Assembly (NCBI GenBank): GCA_964527785.1
Contig: CAZGNO010000008.1
Coordinates: 1-64,000, forward strand
Source of the DNA: JADJXV01 sp964527785
Lineage (GTDB): Bacteria > Bacteroidota > Ignavibacteria > Kapaibacteriales > UBA961
Length of the DNA: 64,000 bases
Direction of reading: 5' to 3'
This document shows positions 7,811-14,905 of this stretch, one piece after another; position 1 is the first letter of the stretch, and every line of letters starts with the position of its first letter. A program made the translations under genes and the position numbers. The notes under the pieces are model-generated. The model worked only from the letters and a program-made list of their open reading frames with translations, did not search any database and was not told where the DNA came from.

Positions 7811-7953
7811 AAAATGAAGATAGAATTCAAAAACTCAAACTCAAGATTAAGGATTTGACACGACTTGAGGCACGGTCTTATCGAATGGCAGAAAAATATA
7901 GTGATAGACTCGACAAAGCAATCGAATTACTTGAAAAGTTACAATCAAAATAA
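7807..7953 (+). CDS. 48-aa coiled-coil phage mini-protein
   Basis: Starts in an ATGA overlap with the preceding gene. The product is almost entirely one charged amphipathic helix with Leu/Ile heptad spacing (IQKLKLKIKDLTRLEARSY, then LDKAIELLEKLQSK). No family recognised. The tight coupling and clean heptads make it more credible than a chance frame. Confidence 0.5.
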   Translation: MKNEDRIQKLKLKIKDLTRLEARSYRMAEKYSDRLDKAIELLEKLQSK

Positions 7954-7957
7954 AAAC

Positions 7958-8737
7958 ATGAAAAACTCTAAAATAGAATGGACACACCATACAGTAAATT
8001 TATGGTGGGGATGTACAAAAGTTCATGCGGGTTGTGATAACTGCTACGCGGAAACGCTGAGTAAGCGTTACGGGAATGACGTATGGGGTAATGATGTTCC
8101 AAGAATGGTAATCAAATCAGCATTCAAAGAATTAGAAAAAATTAAAAATATAGCAGAAAGGTCTGGAGGAATTCACAGGGTTTTCGTTGGTAGCATGATG
8201 GATATATTTGAGAAAACCATGCCATTAGTTTATAAAGATGGGTCACCTTCCGACATGACTACGGGATTGCTAAGAGAGGCGTTATTTATACTAATTTCCA
8301 AGAATTATTTTCCAAATCTCATGTTTCTATTTCTGACAAAACGCCCTTCCAACATAAACAAATATATCCCGGATTCATGGAAAGAAAATCCCCCGGATAA
8401 TGTGATGTTTGGATGTTCCCCATGTGACCAAAAAACGTTTAATCAGTTAGTTCCTCAGTTGTTAGAGGTCAAAGGCAAACGGTTTCTTTCCATAGAGCCG
8501 CAATTGGAGACGGTTTCTATCCGCTCAATGCTGACAAAACCCGACATGATTCACTGGATTATACAAGGCGGTGAGAGTGGAGGGAATAAGCGACCATTTA
8601 ATTCAATATGGGCTTACTCAATGCGTGAACAATGTAAAAATTTAGGAATTCCCTACTTCTTCAAACAGATTGATAAGGTTCAGGAAATTCCAAGTGATTT
8701 AATGATAAGAGAATTTCCCAACTTTATGGATTATTGA
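7958..8737 (+). CDS. Phage Gp37/Gp68-type DUF5131 protein
   Basis: The frame is open from 7865, but the family start MKNSKIEWTHHTVNLWW lies at 7958. The 259-residue product has the family's Cys cluster (WGCTKVHAGCDNCYAE, residues 17-32), later VFVGSMMDIFEK, FLTKRP and WIIQGGESGG. The Cys spacing recalls radical-SAM-like [4Fe-4S] sites, but the biochemical role of DUF5131 is not known to me. Two base pairs before an XRE-type gene. Confidence 0.8.
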   Translation: MKNSKIEWTHHTVNLWWGCTKVHAGCDNCYAETLSKRYGNDVWGNDVPRMVIKSAFKELEKIKNIAERSGGIHRVFVGSMMDIFEKTMPLVYKDGSPSDMTTGLLREALFILISKNYFPNLMFLFLTKRPSNINKYIPDSWKENPPDNVMFGCSPCDQKTFNQLVPQLLEVKGKRFLSIEPQLETVSIRSMLTKPDMIHWIIQGGESGGNKRPFNSIWAYSMREQCKNLGIPYFFKQIDKVQEIPSDLMIREFPNFMDY

Positions 8738-8738
8738 T

Positions 8739-9029
8739 ATGGGTGAATTTTCTCCAGTCTATCCGGTAAATCCCAAAGCGATAAAATTAGGACGTGATTC
8801 CCGTGGATTGAGTATGCGAGAAGTAGCCAAAATGATAGGTATTACAGCCGGGCAATATTCTCAAATCGAGAGAGGTAAAAAAGAGATAAGCCCTGAGCTA
8901 CTGACTAAACTTTCTCAAGCTCTCAAATATACTGAATCGTTTTTTCGTGAACCTGTAGTAATTATTTACCCTATTAACAGTTTGGATAATGGTAGCAGTG
9001 CTTACGAAAGTTATATAAATGCAAAATAG
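8739..9029 (+). CDS. XRE-family HTH regulator
   Basis: 96 residues with a clear HTH_3 domain at about 13-65: IKLGRDSRGLSMREVAKMIG followed by ITAGQYSQIERGKKEISPE. The C-terminal tail is short, so this is a small DNA-binding regulator (repressor- or antitoxin-like). It lies between DUF5131 and a methyltransferase and overlaps the latter by 11 bp. It could control the methyltransferase like a controller protein; no operator was identified. Confidence 0.75.
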   Translation: MGEFSPVYPVNPKAIKLGRDSRGLSMREVAKMIGITAGQYSQIERGKKEISPELLTKLSQALKYTESFFREPVVIIYPINSLDNGSSAYESYINAK

Positions 9030-9684
9030 TATGAAGGTACTTAACTTATATTCAGGTATTGGAGGTAATAGAAAGTTGTGGGGGGGGGTAGAAGTTACTG
9101 CTGTAGAAAATAATCCTGAAGTAGTAGCAATTTATAAAGAGTATTTCCCTAACGATACAGTTATTGTTGCCGATGCTCATGAATATCTATTGAATCATTA
9201 TAAGGAATTCGACTTTATTTGGAGTTCACCTCCATGTATAACACATAGCAGATTAAGACACGCTCAAAAAAACAAAGCACCTGCAATGTACCCAGATGCA
9301 AATCTATGGCAAGAAATAATATTTCTCAAACATCACTCAATTTGTCCGTTTGTGGTTGAAAATGTAAAACCTTATTACGATGTGATAATTCCACCAACTA
9401 TTGAAATTCACAGGCATCTATTTTGGTCAAACTTCAGAATTGCATCGCTGCGGGTTTTGAAAGATTGTAAAAATGTTGCAAAAGTTGAAGGTAGAAAACA
9501 AAGATTTGGTTTTGATATTTCAACCAGACGAATAAAATACTTCGAAAACCACGATATAAAAGGTCAAATATTAAGGAATCTTGTAAATCCAGAAATAGGT
9601 CTTTGGATTCTTGACCAAGTTAGGGGAATTAATCGGCAAAGAAAAGAATCACAACAAAATTTGTTTGCTTCTTTCAAGGGTTAA
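9019..9684 (+). CDS. Phage DNA (cytosine-5-) methyltransferase
   Basis: 221 residues (218 if the ATG at 9031 is used). Motif I is LYSGIGGNRKLW, motif IV with the catalytic Cys is WSSPPCITHS (Cys about residue 73), and motif VI is FVVENVKPYY. It is short for a C5 methyltransferase, with a small target-recognition region, typical of phage-borne solitary enzymes that protect phage DNA from restriction. No endonuclease partner is adjacent. A run of nine G (9080-9088) lies between motif I and the acidic AdoMet residue in TAVENN. Confidence 0.8.
   Translation: MQNSMKVLNLYSGIGGNRKLWGGVEVTAVENNPEVVAIYKEYFPNDTVIVADAHEYLLNHYKEFDFIWSSPPCITHSRLRHAQKNKAPAMYPDANLWQEIIFLKHHSICPFVVENVKPYYDVIIPPTIEIHRHLFWSNFRIASLRVLKDCKNVAKVEGRKQRFGFDISTRRIKYFENHDIKGQILRNLVNPEIGLWILDQVRGINRQRKESQQNLFASFKG
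9080..9088 (+). repeat. G9 homopolymer inside the methyltransferase gene
   Basis: The tract codes for the end of Trp, two Gly and the first base of Val. A change of one base would shift the frame 21-25 codons into the gene, before the catalytic motif. Long G runs are rare in this AT-leaning window. Confidence 0.9.
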
Positions 9685-9734
9685 AAAATATTTTGTGTAA
9701 ATAGAGTGTAAATAAAAAATATTTTGTATGTTTG
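9683..9734 (+). promoter_or_regulatory. Repeat-bearing promoter region upstream of the tRNA-like locus
   Basis: AAAAAATATTTTGT occurs twice (9683-9696 and 9714-9727, period 31), and GTGTAAATA occurs twice (9695-9703 and 9706-9714, period 11). The second copy runs into TATGTTTG (9727-9734), which matches the Bacteroidota -7 element TAnnTTTG. No clear -33 TTTG is found at 19-21 bp, so an activator binding the direct repeats is possible. Transcription would start near 9741 and enter the structured RNA region. Confidence 0.4.
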
Positions 9735-9806
9735 CAATGCGTTTGTAATTATCTCCTAATTATTGTGCAATAGCCGTAAGGAAGGGCAACTCCGAGCGGC
9801 TATATT

Positions 9807-9850
9807 TGATGAAAAGGTTTTCTACGGGTTCGATTCCCGTTTCATCAGCA
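9807..9850 (+). ncRNA. tRNA-like minihelix (acceptor stem plus T-arm only)
   Basis: TGATGAA (9807-9813) pairs exactly with TTCATCA (9841-9847). Inside it, ACGGG-TTCGATT-CCCGT (9824-9840) is a perfect T-arm with canonical T-loop. GCA follows the acceptor strand. Only ten bases (9814-9823) replace the D and anticodon arms. This is either a relic of a phage tRNA that lost two arms or a functional tRNA mimic. A 7-bp hairpin ends four bases upstream. Confidence 0.5.
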
Positions 9851-9980
9851 AAATCAACAATCGAGACTGGTAGTTCAGGACGGAAAAGACCCGAAAGGGC
9901 AAGAATAGAAGAAAATGGAGTGTGTGGAAAATTAGGGTAAGCGATTCTCACAGAGTATTTCAGACAGGAAGAATTAACAT

Positions 9981-10053
9981 AGGGAAATAGCACAAAGCTA
10001 GTGCGTTGGTAAGCGATTCCAAATGTTGAGGTTCAACTCCTCATTTCCCTGCA
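9981..10053 (+). ncRNA. Degenerate tRNA-like cloverleaf
   Basis: AGGGAAA (9981-9987) pairs with TTTCCCT (10044-10050). A D-like stem GCAC/GTGC, an anticodon-like stem TTGG(T)/(T)CCAA with loop AAGCGAT, a 4-base variable region and a T-arm TGAGG-TTCAACT-CCTCA complete a 71-nt cloverleaf followed by CA. It departs from a normal tRNA: the D-loop lacks GG, position 33 is A, and the anticodon stem has a T-T mismatch. The formal anticodon would be GCG, but identity is unsafe. Confidence 0.5.
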
Positions 10054-10229
10054 TACCCATATAGGATTCGGAGTAAAATCAAGGTTCGGGTAGGATTAGG
10101 TTTCGGGAAGCGTCGCAAACCTAAATTAAGTGCTTATCACAATTCCAAAACGCTTACCTAAAGAATCCGCTAACATGCAGCCTAATAACGGTTATAATAA
10201 GCTCTGACCGTTCAATTTTATACAAATCA

Positions 10230-10754
10230 ATGACACGGTTCTATCAAATTACCATAGCCGTTTTGTTAGTGTACTTAATCGTTTCAAGATTGAGCAGTTG
10301 CCAAGAATCCCTCCAAATCGTAGAAAAAACGCGAATTGAGTTTGTTCGTGTACCATACGACGTAGAGAAACCTTCAGACACGGTAACCCGTGACCGGATA
10401 GTATATAAACCCGTTTTCTTCAACGGCAACGAAATTCACGATACTATTTACAGAGACGGGAAGCCGGTTGCTATTTCCCCCGAAGAATACTGCTCGAAGA
10501 ATCTAAATTTCACTGCTCAATCAAGCCGGCAAATTTTTAAATCAGGTGATAGCTTAACTGCAAAATTCTCATATCCTATTATGGTATTTGACTTTGACTT
10601 TCACCCGAAGACTGATACAAACATCGTTGTTACCAAAACCATTGTTGAGAAACAAAATCCCTTTGGTTTGTTTTTCGGTGTGGGTGCGGTAATGGGTTTG
10701 GATGGTACAATTCGCGGCGGTATTCATGCTGGAATAGGAATAAGGATCTACTGA
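10230..10754 (+). CDS. Membrane-anchored phage protein, possible spanin-like
   Basis: 174 residues with one N-terminal membrane segment (ITIAVLLVYLIVSRL) followed by Cys, then a polar ectodomain rich in strands and a Gly-rich C-terminus (GLFFGVGAVMGLDG). It heads the lysis block (two small membrane proteins, then endolysin), overlapping the next gene in TGATG. Position suggests a spanin or another envelope protein; no family recognised. Confidence 0.5.
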   Translation: MTRFYQITIAVLLVYLIVSRLSSCQESLQIVEKTRIEFVRVPYDVEKPSDTVTRDRIVYKPVFFNGNEIHDTIYRDGKPVAISPEEYCSKNLNFTAQSSRQIFKSGDSLTAKFSYPIMVFDFDFHPKTDTNIVVTKTIVEKQNPFGLFFGVGAVMGLDGTIRGGIHAGIGIRIY

Positions 10755-11008
10755 TGAGTATTCTGGACTGGAATATGATTAGCAGCCACAAAACAATGGA
10801 TTTTATTGTATGTGTGTTTGGATTTACAAGTTTCGCAGGATTTATAGCACAAGCAACCCCGTATTTCGTTTTCTTTTCTGCATTATTTAGCTGTATTCTT
10901 TTTGGGATAAGGGTATATGTTACCATTCGAGATTGGGGTAAAAAATCCGAAAATAAAAATAGTTATGTAAACGGCGGCGAAGATTATTCACAAAAGGACT
11001 TACTCTAA
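10754..11008 (+). CDS. Holin-like small membrane protein (84 aa)
   Basis: Two hydrophobic segments (about residues 15-32 and 36-55: FIVCVFGFTSFAGFIA and YFVFFSALFSCILFGI) and a charged C-terminal tail. Coupled to both neighbours by TGATG and TAATG overlaps and just upstream of the endolysin. These are standard holin features, but holins are recognised by topology rather than sequence. Confidence 0.5.
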   Translation: MSILDWNMISSHKTMDFIVCVFGFTSFAGFIAQATPYFVFFSALFSCILFGIRVYVTIRDWGKKSENKNSYVNGGEDYSQKDLL

Positions 11009-11337
11009 TGGATATTGAAGAATTTACTGAGGATGTAAAGCAGTTTGTCAGTAAAACAGGGCTACTGACAATTGCATTATTCATAGCCGGTATGTTTTTG
11101 TTTCATCTGCTTGCGGCATATTATCCGGGCTTGCATTTTATAGGGGTATCGGTATTGCTTTTTTCATGTGGATTGGGGGCGTTCTATGTTATTGACAGAT
11201 GGGTATTTCCGAGCATTAATTTTATGCAGGAAATCAAGGCGGGGAATATGGCGGTTGCACTATGTTTTTGTGCTGTTCTTGCTTTTATCAGTGCCACAGA
11301 ACTATGCGCTTTCTCAGTCTTTTTCACGTTACGATAA
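11008..11337 (+). CDS. Second holin/antiholin-like membrane protein (109 aa)
   Basis: Three hydrophobic segments: LLTIALFIAGMFLFHLLAA, IGVSVLLFSCGLGAFYVI and NMAVALCFCAVLAFISA. It starts in TAATG with the preceding gene and its end overlaps the endolysin frame. Two adjacent small membrane proteins before an endolysin suggest a holin/antiholin pair; which is which cannot be told. Confidence 0.5.
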   Translation: MDIEEFTEDVKQFVSKTGLLTIALFIAGMFLFHLLAAYYPGLHFIGVSVLLFSCGLGAFYVIDRWVFPSINFMQEIKAGNMAVALCFCAVLAFISATELCAFSVFFTLR

Positions 11338-11806
11338 GCACGTAGCAATCATTGAGCGGTGGTTAGGTCAGACGGAAGACAAAGGCGCGAACAGGTCGAA
11401 GTTGATTGACAGCATGAACAGGTATGTTGGCAATCCTTATGGTTCTCCGTACTGCGCTGCAACACCTTGTTTTGCTCTAAAAATTAGCGGCAACGCAGTT
11501 TTCAAAACAGGTTTGGCTCGGAATCTCAGAAACAAGGATACGTTCACAGCGTGGGACGTGATTACCGGCAAGAGGCAAATAATGAAGGGTGATTTGCTTG
11601 TTTGGCAAAAGGGAGAAACGATAAATGGTCATGCAGCAGTAGCAAGTGAAAATTGGAACGATGCAAGCGGTGAAACCTACGAAGGTAATACAAGTTCCGG
11701 GGAAAACGGCAGCCAGTCAAATGGAAATGGATTTTGGGCGCGTTTCAGGTCAATTTCTCCAACGTCATACTTTAGAATCAAGTGGATTACTCCATTAAGG
11801 GCTTAA
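11186..11806 (+). CDS. Endolysin with signal peptide, CHAP/NlpC-like cysteine peptidase
   Basis: The fold has the Cys-His arrangement of CHAP-type amidases: NPYGSPYCAATPCF with the candidate nucleophile Cys, then KGDLLVWQKG and NGHAAVASEN with the His, and a late GNTSSGENGSQSNGNG loop. Start is uncertain: ATG 11186 has a GGGGG run upstream, while TTG 11255 would give a compact signal peptide (LHYVFVLFLLLSVPQNYALS, cut before QSFS). A secreted endolysin would need the holins mainly to trigger activity. It overlaps the preceding membrane protein by 83-152 bp, depending on start. Confidence 0.7.
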   Translation: MLLTDGYFRALILCRKSRRGIWRLHYVFVLFLLLSVPQNYALSQSFSRYDKHVAIIERWLGQTEDKGANRSKLIDSMNRYVGNPYGSPYCAATPCFALKISGNAVFKTGLARNLRNKDTFTAWDVITGKRQIMKGDLLVWQKGETINGHAAVASENWNDASGETYEGNTSSGENGSQSNGNGFWARFRSISPTSYFRIKWITPLRA

Positions 11807-11810
11807 TATC

Positions 11811-12131
11811 ATGGTAGCAGGTGATTATAACATAACAGTTCAACAAGGCGTCAAGTATGAGTTGGTTATTTCCGACATTGAGGATGAAGATATGTTGGAC
11901 GCTACAGCACTGACTTGGTCTTGTCAGGTACGTAATTCGGGTGATGATGCTGTATTATTCTCACCTACGGTAACTGCTCCATTGACAAATCAATTGAAAA
12001 TGACAATGACTGCTGCGCAAACGGCTTCTCTCAATCTTAAAAGCACATACCTATATGATATTGTAGATTCAACAAAAACGTTTGCTTATTTGAAAGGCAG
12101 TGTTATTGTCGAACGCGGACGGACAGAATGA
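11811..12131 (+). CDS. Phage tail/baseplate beta-sandwich protein (106 aa)
   Basis: Pattern of alternating strands (YNITVQQGVKYELVISD, then LYDIVDSTKT and YLKGSVIVERG) like the N-terminal domains of BppU-type baseplate upper proteins. It opens a four-gene block of receptor-binding type proteins and overlaps the next gene in ATGA. The structural call is by pattern only. Confidence 0.5.
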   Translation: MVAGDYNITVQQGVKYELVISDIEDEDMLDATALTWSCQVRNSGDDAVLFSPTVTAPLTNQLKMTMTAAQTASLNLKSTYLYDIVDSTKTFAYLKGSVIVERGRTE

Positions 12132-12478
12132 AATTAACAGTACGCCCTACGGTTGTCAAGGTTACTCCATTGGCTAATGGTGTAAATTTGAAGGTTGAAA
12201 AGAAGCTGGTGAATGTGACTGTCCGAAACGGTGTGGTTGTTTATAATACGGGTTCATCGGATCAAGTTTTCGGGGAAGTTCCATCGGGAACAATGAATGG
12301 ATCGAATGCTACCTTTACATCTGAATTTGACTTTGTTCCTGAGACTGTTCAATTGTATGTGAACGGATTATTACAAAAGAAAATTGCTGACTATAATACA
12401 ACCGGAGTACAAACAATTATTTTGACAAGTTCTCCATCGTCCGTCGAGAACATTTTACTTAACTACACGAAAGCATGA
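12128..12478 (+). CDS. Tail-fibre accessory protein with shared C-terminal module
   Basis: 116 residues. The first 45 are a strand-rich region (KKLVNVTVRNGVVVYN). Residues 49-116 form a module starting GEVPSGTMNGSNATF and containing VQLYVNGLLQKK, which recurs at the end of the next gene. Such short modules in phage fibres are usually surface-exposed and exchangeable; a carbohydrate-contact role is inference. Confidence 0.55.
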   Translation: MKLTVRPTVVKVTPLANGVNLKVEKKLVNVTVRNGVVVYNTGSSDQVFGEVPSGTMNGSNATFTSEFDFVPETVQLYVNGLLQKKIADYNTTGVQTIILTSSPSSVENILLNYTKA

Positions 12479-12481
12479 TAG

Positions 12482-13312
12482 ATGAGCGCAACTGAAATTC
12501 AAAGCCGGCAAATTGCCGATGGAGCAATCACCAATTCAAAAGTAGCAGCCGGAGCAGGAATAGATAGTTCAAAACTAGCAGATGGCGGAAACTGGATAAA
12601 GAAAGACGGCTCAGTAGCACTAACGGGTAATTTGAACGCAAACAGCAGTAAGGTAACAAACCTTGCAAACCCATCTGCCAGTAGTGATGCTGCCAATAAA
12701 AGCTATGTGGATACTCAGGTAAGCAGCTTAAATCAGGTTTTCAAAATCAAACCGAATTGCCGTGCTGCAACGACGGGTAATATTACCATCAGCAATCCAG
12801 GTACTGCTGTTTTTGACGGTGTGACTTTAACTGCAGGTGAGTATTTGCTGGTGAAGTCTCAGTCGAGTGCGGCTGAAAATGGTATTTACTCTTTTGATAC
12901 ATCAAGCACTGCTCTTGTCAGAATCTCGCAAATGGATGCATGGCTTGAGGTGAATGGAGCGATAACCACAGTTGATGAAGGTACGGTAAATGCCGATACG
13001 ATGTGGATGTGTACGAGTAATTCAGGTGGGACAATCGGAAGCACTGCCATTACGTGGACACAGATACCAACATCACCCGGATATACAACCTCAAATTTTG
13101 TTGATAAGGAAGTGCCGAGTGGAGCAATTAACGGTTCAAATGCAGCGTACACTTTGGCGAATACTCCGACTAGTGGCTCTGAGCACGTTTTCCTAAACGG
13201 AATTCTTCAGGAAAGCGGGTCAGGTAATGATTACACAATTTCAGGAACTACTTTAACTATGGCAACCGCCCCGCTTACAGGTGAAAAATTAGTAGTATCC
13301 TACCGAAAGTAA
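12482..13312 (+). CDS. Tail fibre protein
   Basis: 276 residues. The N-terminus has the fibre-like DGAITNSKVAAGAGIDSSKL repeat and the LTGNLNANSSKVTNLANPS motif with ANKSYVDTQV, a common phage fibre attachment segment. A middle domain (about 88-200) resembles fibre insertions with EYLLVKSQSSAAENGIY. Residues 209-276 repeat the module of the preceding protein (EVPSGAINGSNAAYT, then VFLNGILQES). Likely part of host recognition. Confidence 0.75.
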   Translation: MSATEIQSRQIADGAITNSKVAAGAGIDSSKLADGGNWIKKDGSVALTGNLNANSSKVTNLANPSASSDAANKSYVDTQVSSLNQVFKIKPNCRAATTGNITISNPGTAVFDGVTLTAGEYLLVKSQSSAAENGIYSFDTSSTALVRISQMDAWLEVNGAITTVDEGTVNADTMWMCTSNSGGTIGSTAITWTQIPTSPGYTTSNFVDKEVPSGAINGSNAAYTLANTPTSGSEHVFLNGILQESGSGNDYTISGTTLTMATAPLTGEKLVVSYRK

Positions 13313-13315
13313 ATT

Positions 13316-14296
13316 ATGGGTGGAACTAAGCCGGCACACAGACAGAAAAAAAACAATATCCAACTAGTCGCAGCCGCAACAGGTCTTTTTGCCGTAACCG
13401 ATACTAATAGTATGTTCAATTTCGCGGCAACGTCCACTACGGTAATTGCATTGGACGCAGCAACAAATGTACACCGATTTGATGGTACGACCTACACGGC
13501 AACGGCGCACGGCGGAACAAACCTACGCGGTATGGGTGCAAGCGGCGGAGATGGTGTGGCAATATTAGGGATTACAGCGAGCGGTACGAATTTCAGGGTA
13601 ACAACTGATTTTGGTGAAACTTTTGGGAACATCGCACCCGCGAGTACGTCTATTGTGTGGGATATGTTTTGTTTTGGAGGTTATAACGGAGCATCTACTG
13701 TCTGTTTGGCTTTCAGCAATGTTACAAGTACAACAAAAGCGCAAAGAAGCGCAAACAATTGCGGCTCTTTTGCAGACGTAACGTGGACAACGGCTTTGAT
13801 AATGGCAGGCGGTGCAAGTAACGGCGGTACGGGTTCAGGAACAGAGTTTCTTTTACTTGGTCAAACAGGTGTAACACGAAAAAGCACAGATAACGCCGCT
13901 ACGCTTACAGCGGGAAATAACTTACCGGATAGTTCAACAGGCGGATACTTAATGTACGGAGGCGGTTATTTTGTTGCACTCGCAGCAAACAGCGCAAACC
14001 TATATTACACAAGCTCAGTTAATAGCGCATGGTCAGCAGCAGTTCCCGTACCAAGTCTAATACCATCTACAGCCGCACGGGGGATTGTATATTTAGACGG
14101 TAAGTATTGGCTAATGGATAGTGAAAAGCAAGTATGGAGTACATCGGATATTACAGCAAGTCCCGTACAATGGCAGTTAGAATTTCAATTGCCGATTAGT
14201 AGCTTTACGACGCAACAACGACCATTCAATATGGTTAAAGTAGGTTCTTACTATTATGTAGCGGTGGACTGTAGAATTTACAGAATAGCACCGTGA
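13316..14296 (+). CDS. Beta-propeller/sialidase-like tail protein
   Basis: 326 residues with recurring short blades: repeated aromatic-Gly strands and turns such as VTTDFGETFGNIAP, TRKSTDNAATLT and WSTSDITASP, typical of Asp-box/BNR-like propellers. It is Gly/Thr/Ser rich with no signal peptide. In this place between fibre genes it is most likely a receptor-binding or glycan-binding tail protein; enzymatic residues cannot be assigned. Confidence 0.55.
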   Translation: MGGTKPAHRQKKNNIQLVAAATGLFAVTDTNSMFNFAATSTTVIALDAATNVHRFDGTTYTATAHGGTNLRGMGASGGDGVAILGITASGTNFRVTTDFGETFGNIAPASTSIVWDMFCFGGYNGASTVCLAFSNVTSTTKAQRSANNCGSFADVTWTTALIMAGGASNGGTGSGTEFLLLGQTGVTRKSTDNAATLTAGNNLPDSSTGGYLMYGGGYFVALAANSANLYYTSSVNSAWSAAVPVPSLIPSTAARGIVYLDGKYWLMDSEKQVWSTSDITASPVQWQLEFQLPISSFTTQQRPFNMVKVGSYYYVAVDCRIYRIAP

Positions 14297-14323
14297 TTCA
14301 TTTATTATTTTATGGAGTTTTTT

Positions 14324-14821
14324 ATGTCGAAACTTAAACAGTTTCTAATAATGGTGGTGCTTTTGGCATCGTTTTCGGTCAATGCTTATAGCCAAACATT
14401 AGTAGCGCAAATCACTACGACCGGCGATGTCGGTCAAACAGGAACTATACCTGTGGTTCATAGTCAATTGAAATTTACAGCAGCAGCAAATAAAACATAT
14501 GCCTTCCGTATGAAAGGCGGGTTTGTTGCTACTCAGAATTACGGGTTTAAGTGGGTTTTCACAGGACCTTCAGGAGTTTCCGGTAATTGTTACCACATGG
14601 GTAGCAATGCTTACGGTGGTGGAAGTGATTTGAATTGTTTTACTGAACATGGTCATATTGCAACCTCTTCAGGTACAACCTTACAAGTATTTCAAGGAAC
14701 ATTTACAACGTCAGGTACGGGCGGTGATATTGAATTTGCATTTTGCCAACAAGTGAATAGTGGAGGTAATCCAGCAACTGTAAAAAAGAACTTCGTTATG
14801 GAAGTTTGGGAAATGCCGTAA
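14324..14821 (+). CDS. Phage-encoded exported protein, strand-rich
   Basis: The ATG at 14324 has TGGAG about 12 bases before it and gives a clear signal peptide (MSKLKQFLIMVVLLASFSVN, then AYSQ). The mature 140 residues are Gly/Thr/Phe-rich strands ending FVMEVWEMP, resembling phage fibre tip domains. A Sec signal on a phage structural-like protein is odd; it could be a secreted decoy, a moron (lysogenic conversion) product or a fibre that acquired a leader. Terminator-like hairpin follows. Confidence 0.55.
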   Translation: MSKLKQFLIMVVLLASFSVNAYSQTLVAQITTTGDVGQTGTIPVVHSQLKFTAAANKTYAFRMKGGFVATQNYGFKWVFTGPSGVSGNCYHMGSNAYGGGSDLNCFTEHGHIATSSGTTLQVFQGTFTTSGTGGDIEFAFCQQVNSGGNPATVKKNFVMEVWEMP

Positions 14822-14834
14822 AATTGTATTAACG

Positions 14835-14864
14835 GACGGGTGTAAAAAGCCCGTCTATCGTTTG
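14835..14864 (+). terminator. Intrinsic terminator before the packaging genes
   Basis: GACGGG (14835-14840) pairs with CCCGTC (14850-14855) and is followed by a T-rich stretch (TATCGTTTGTTT). It separates the lysis/fibre block from the terminase block. Confidence 0.5.
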
Positions 14865-14905
14865 TTTGGTGGGGTTGTACCGATTAATTTATCAAGTCTA
14901 AAAAT

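Larger units (their letters stand above)
9741..10229 (+). other. Non-coding stretch with several tRNA-like folds
   Basis: About 490 bp lack a credible protein frame. It holds a 7-bp stem ATAGCCG/CGGCTAT (9770-9803), a T-arm/acceptor minihelix (9807-9850), a tRNA-fragment-like stretch with CTGGTAGTTCAGGACGG (9867-9883), and a cloverleaf-like element (9981-10053). GGTAAGCGATTC appears twice (9936-9947 and 10008-10019). The last 170 bp before 10230 contain short GGTTCGGG- and GGTTTCGGG-like pieces but no full fold that I can close. Confidence 0.5.

Noticed and set aside
9760..9993. 77-codon minus-strand frame across the tRNA-like locus
   Set aside because: It translates the reverse complement of the T-arm (ADETGIEPVEN-like), a classic artefact of tRNA-like DNA; there is no ribosome site.
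10754..11337. Small multidrug or toxin-type membrane proteins
   Set aside because: Gene order directly before an endolysin makes holin/antiholin the simpler reading.
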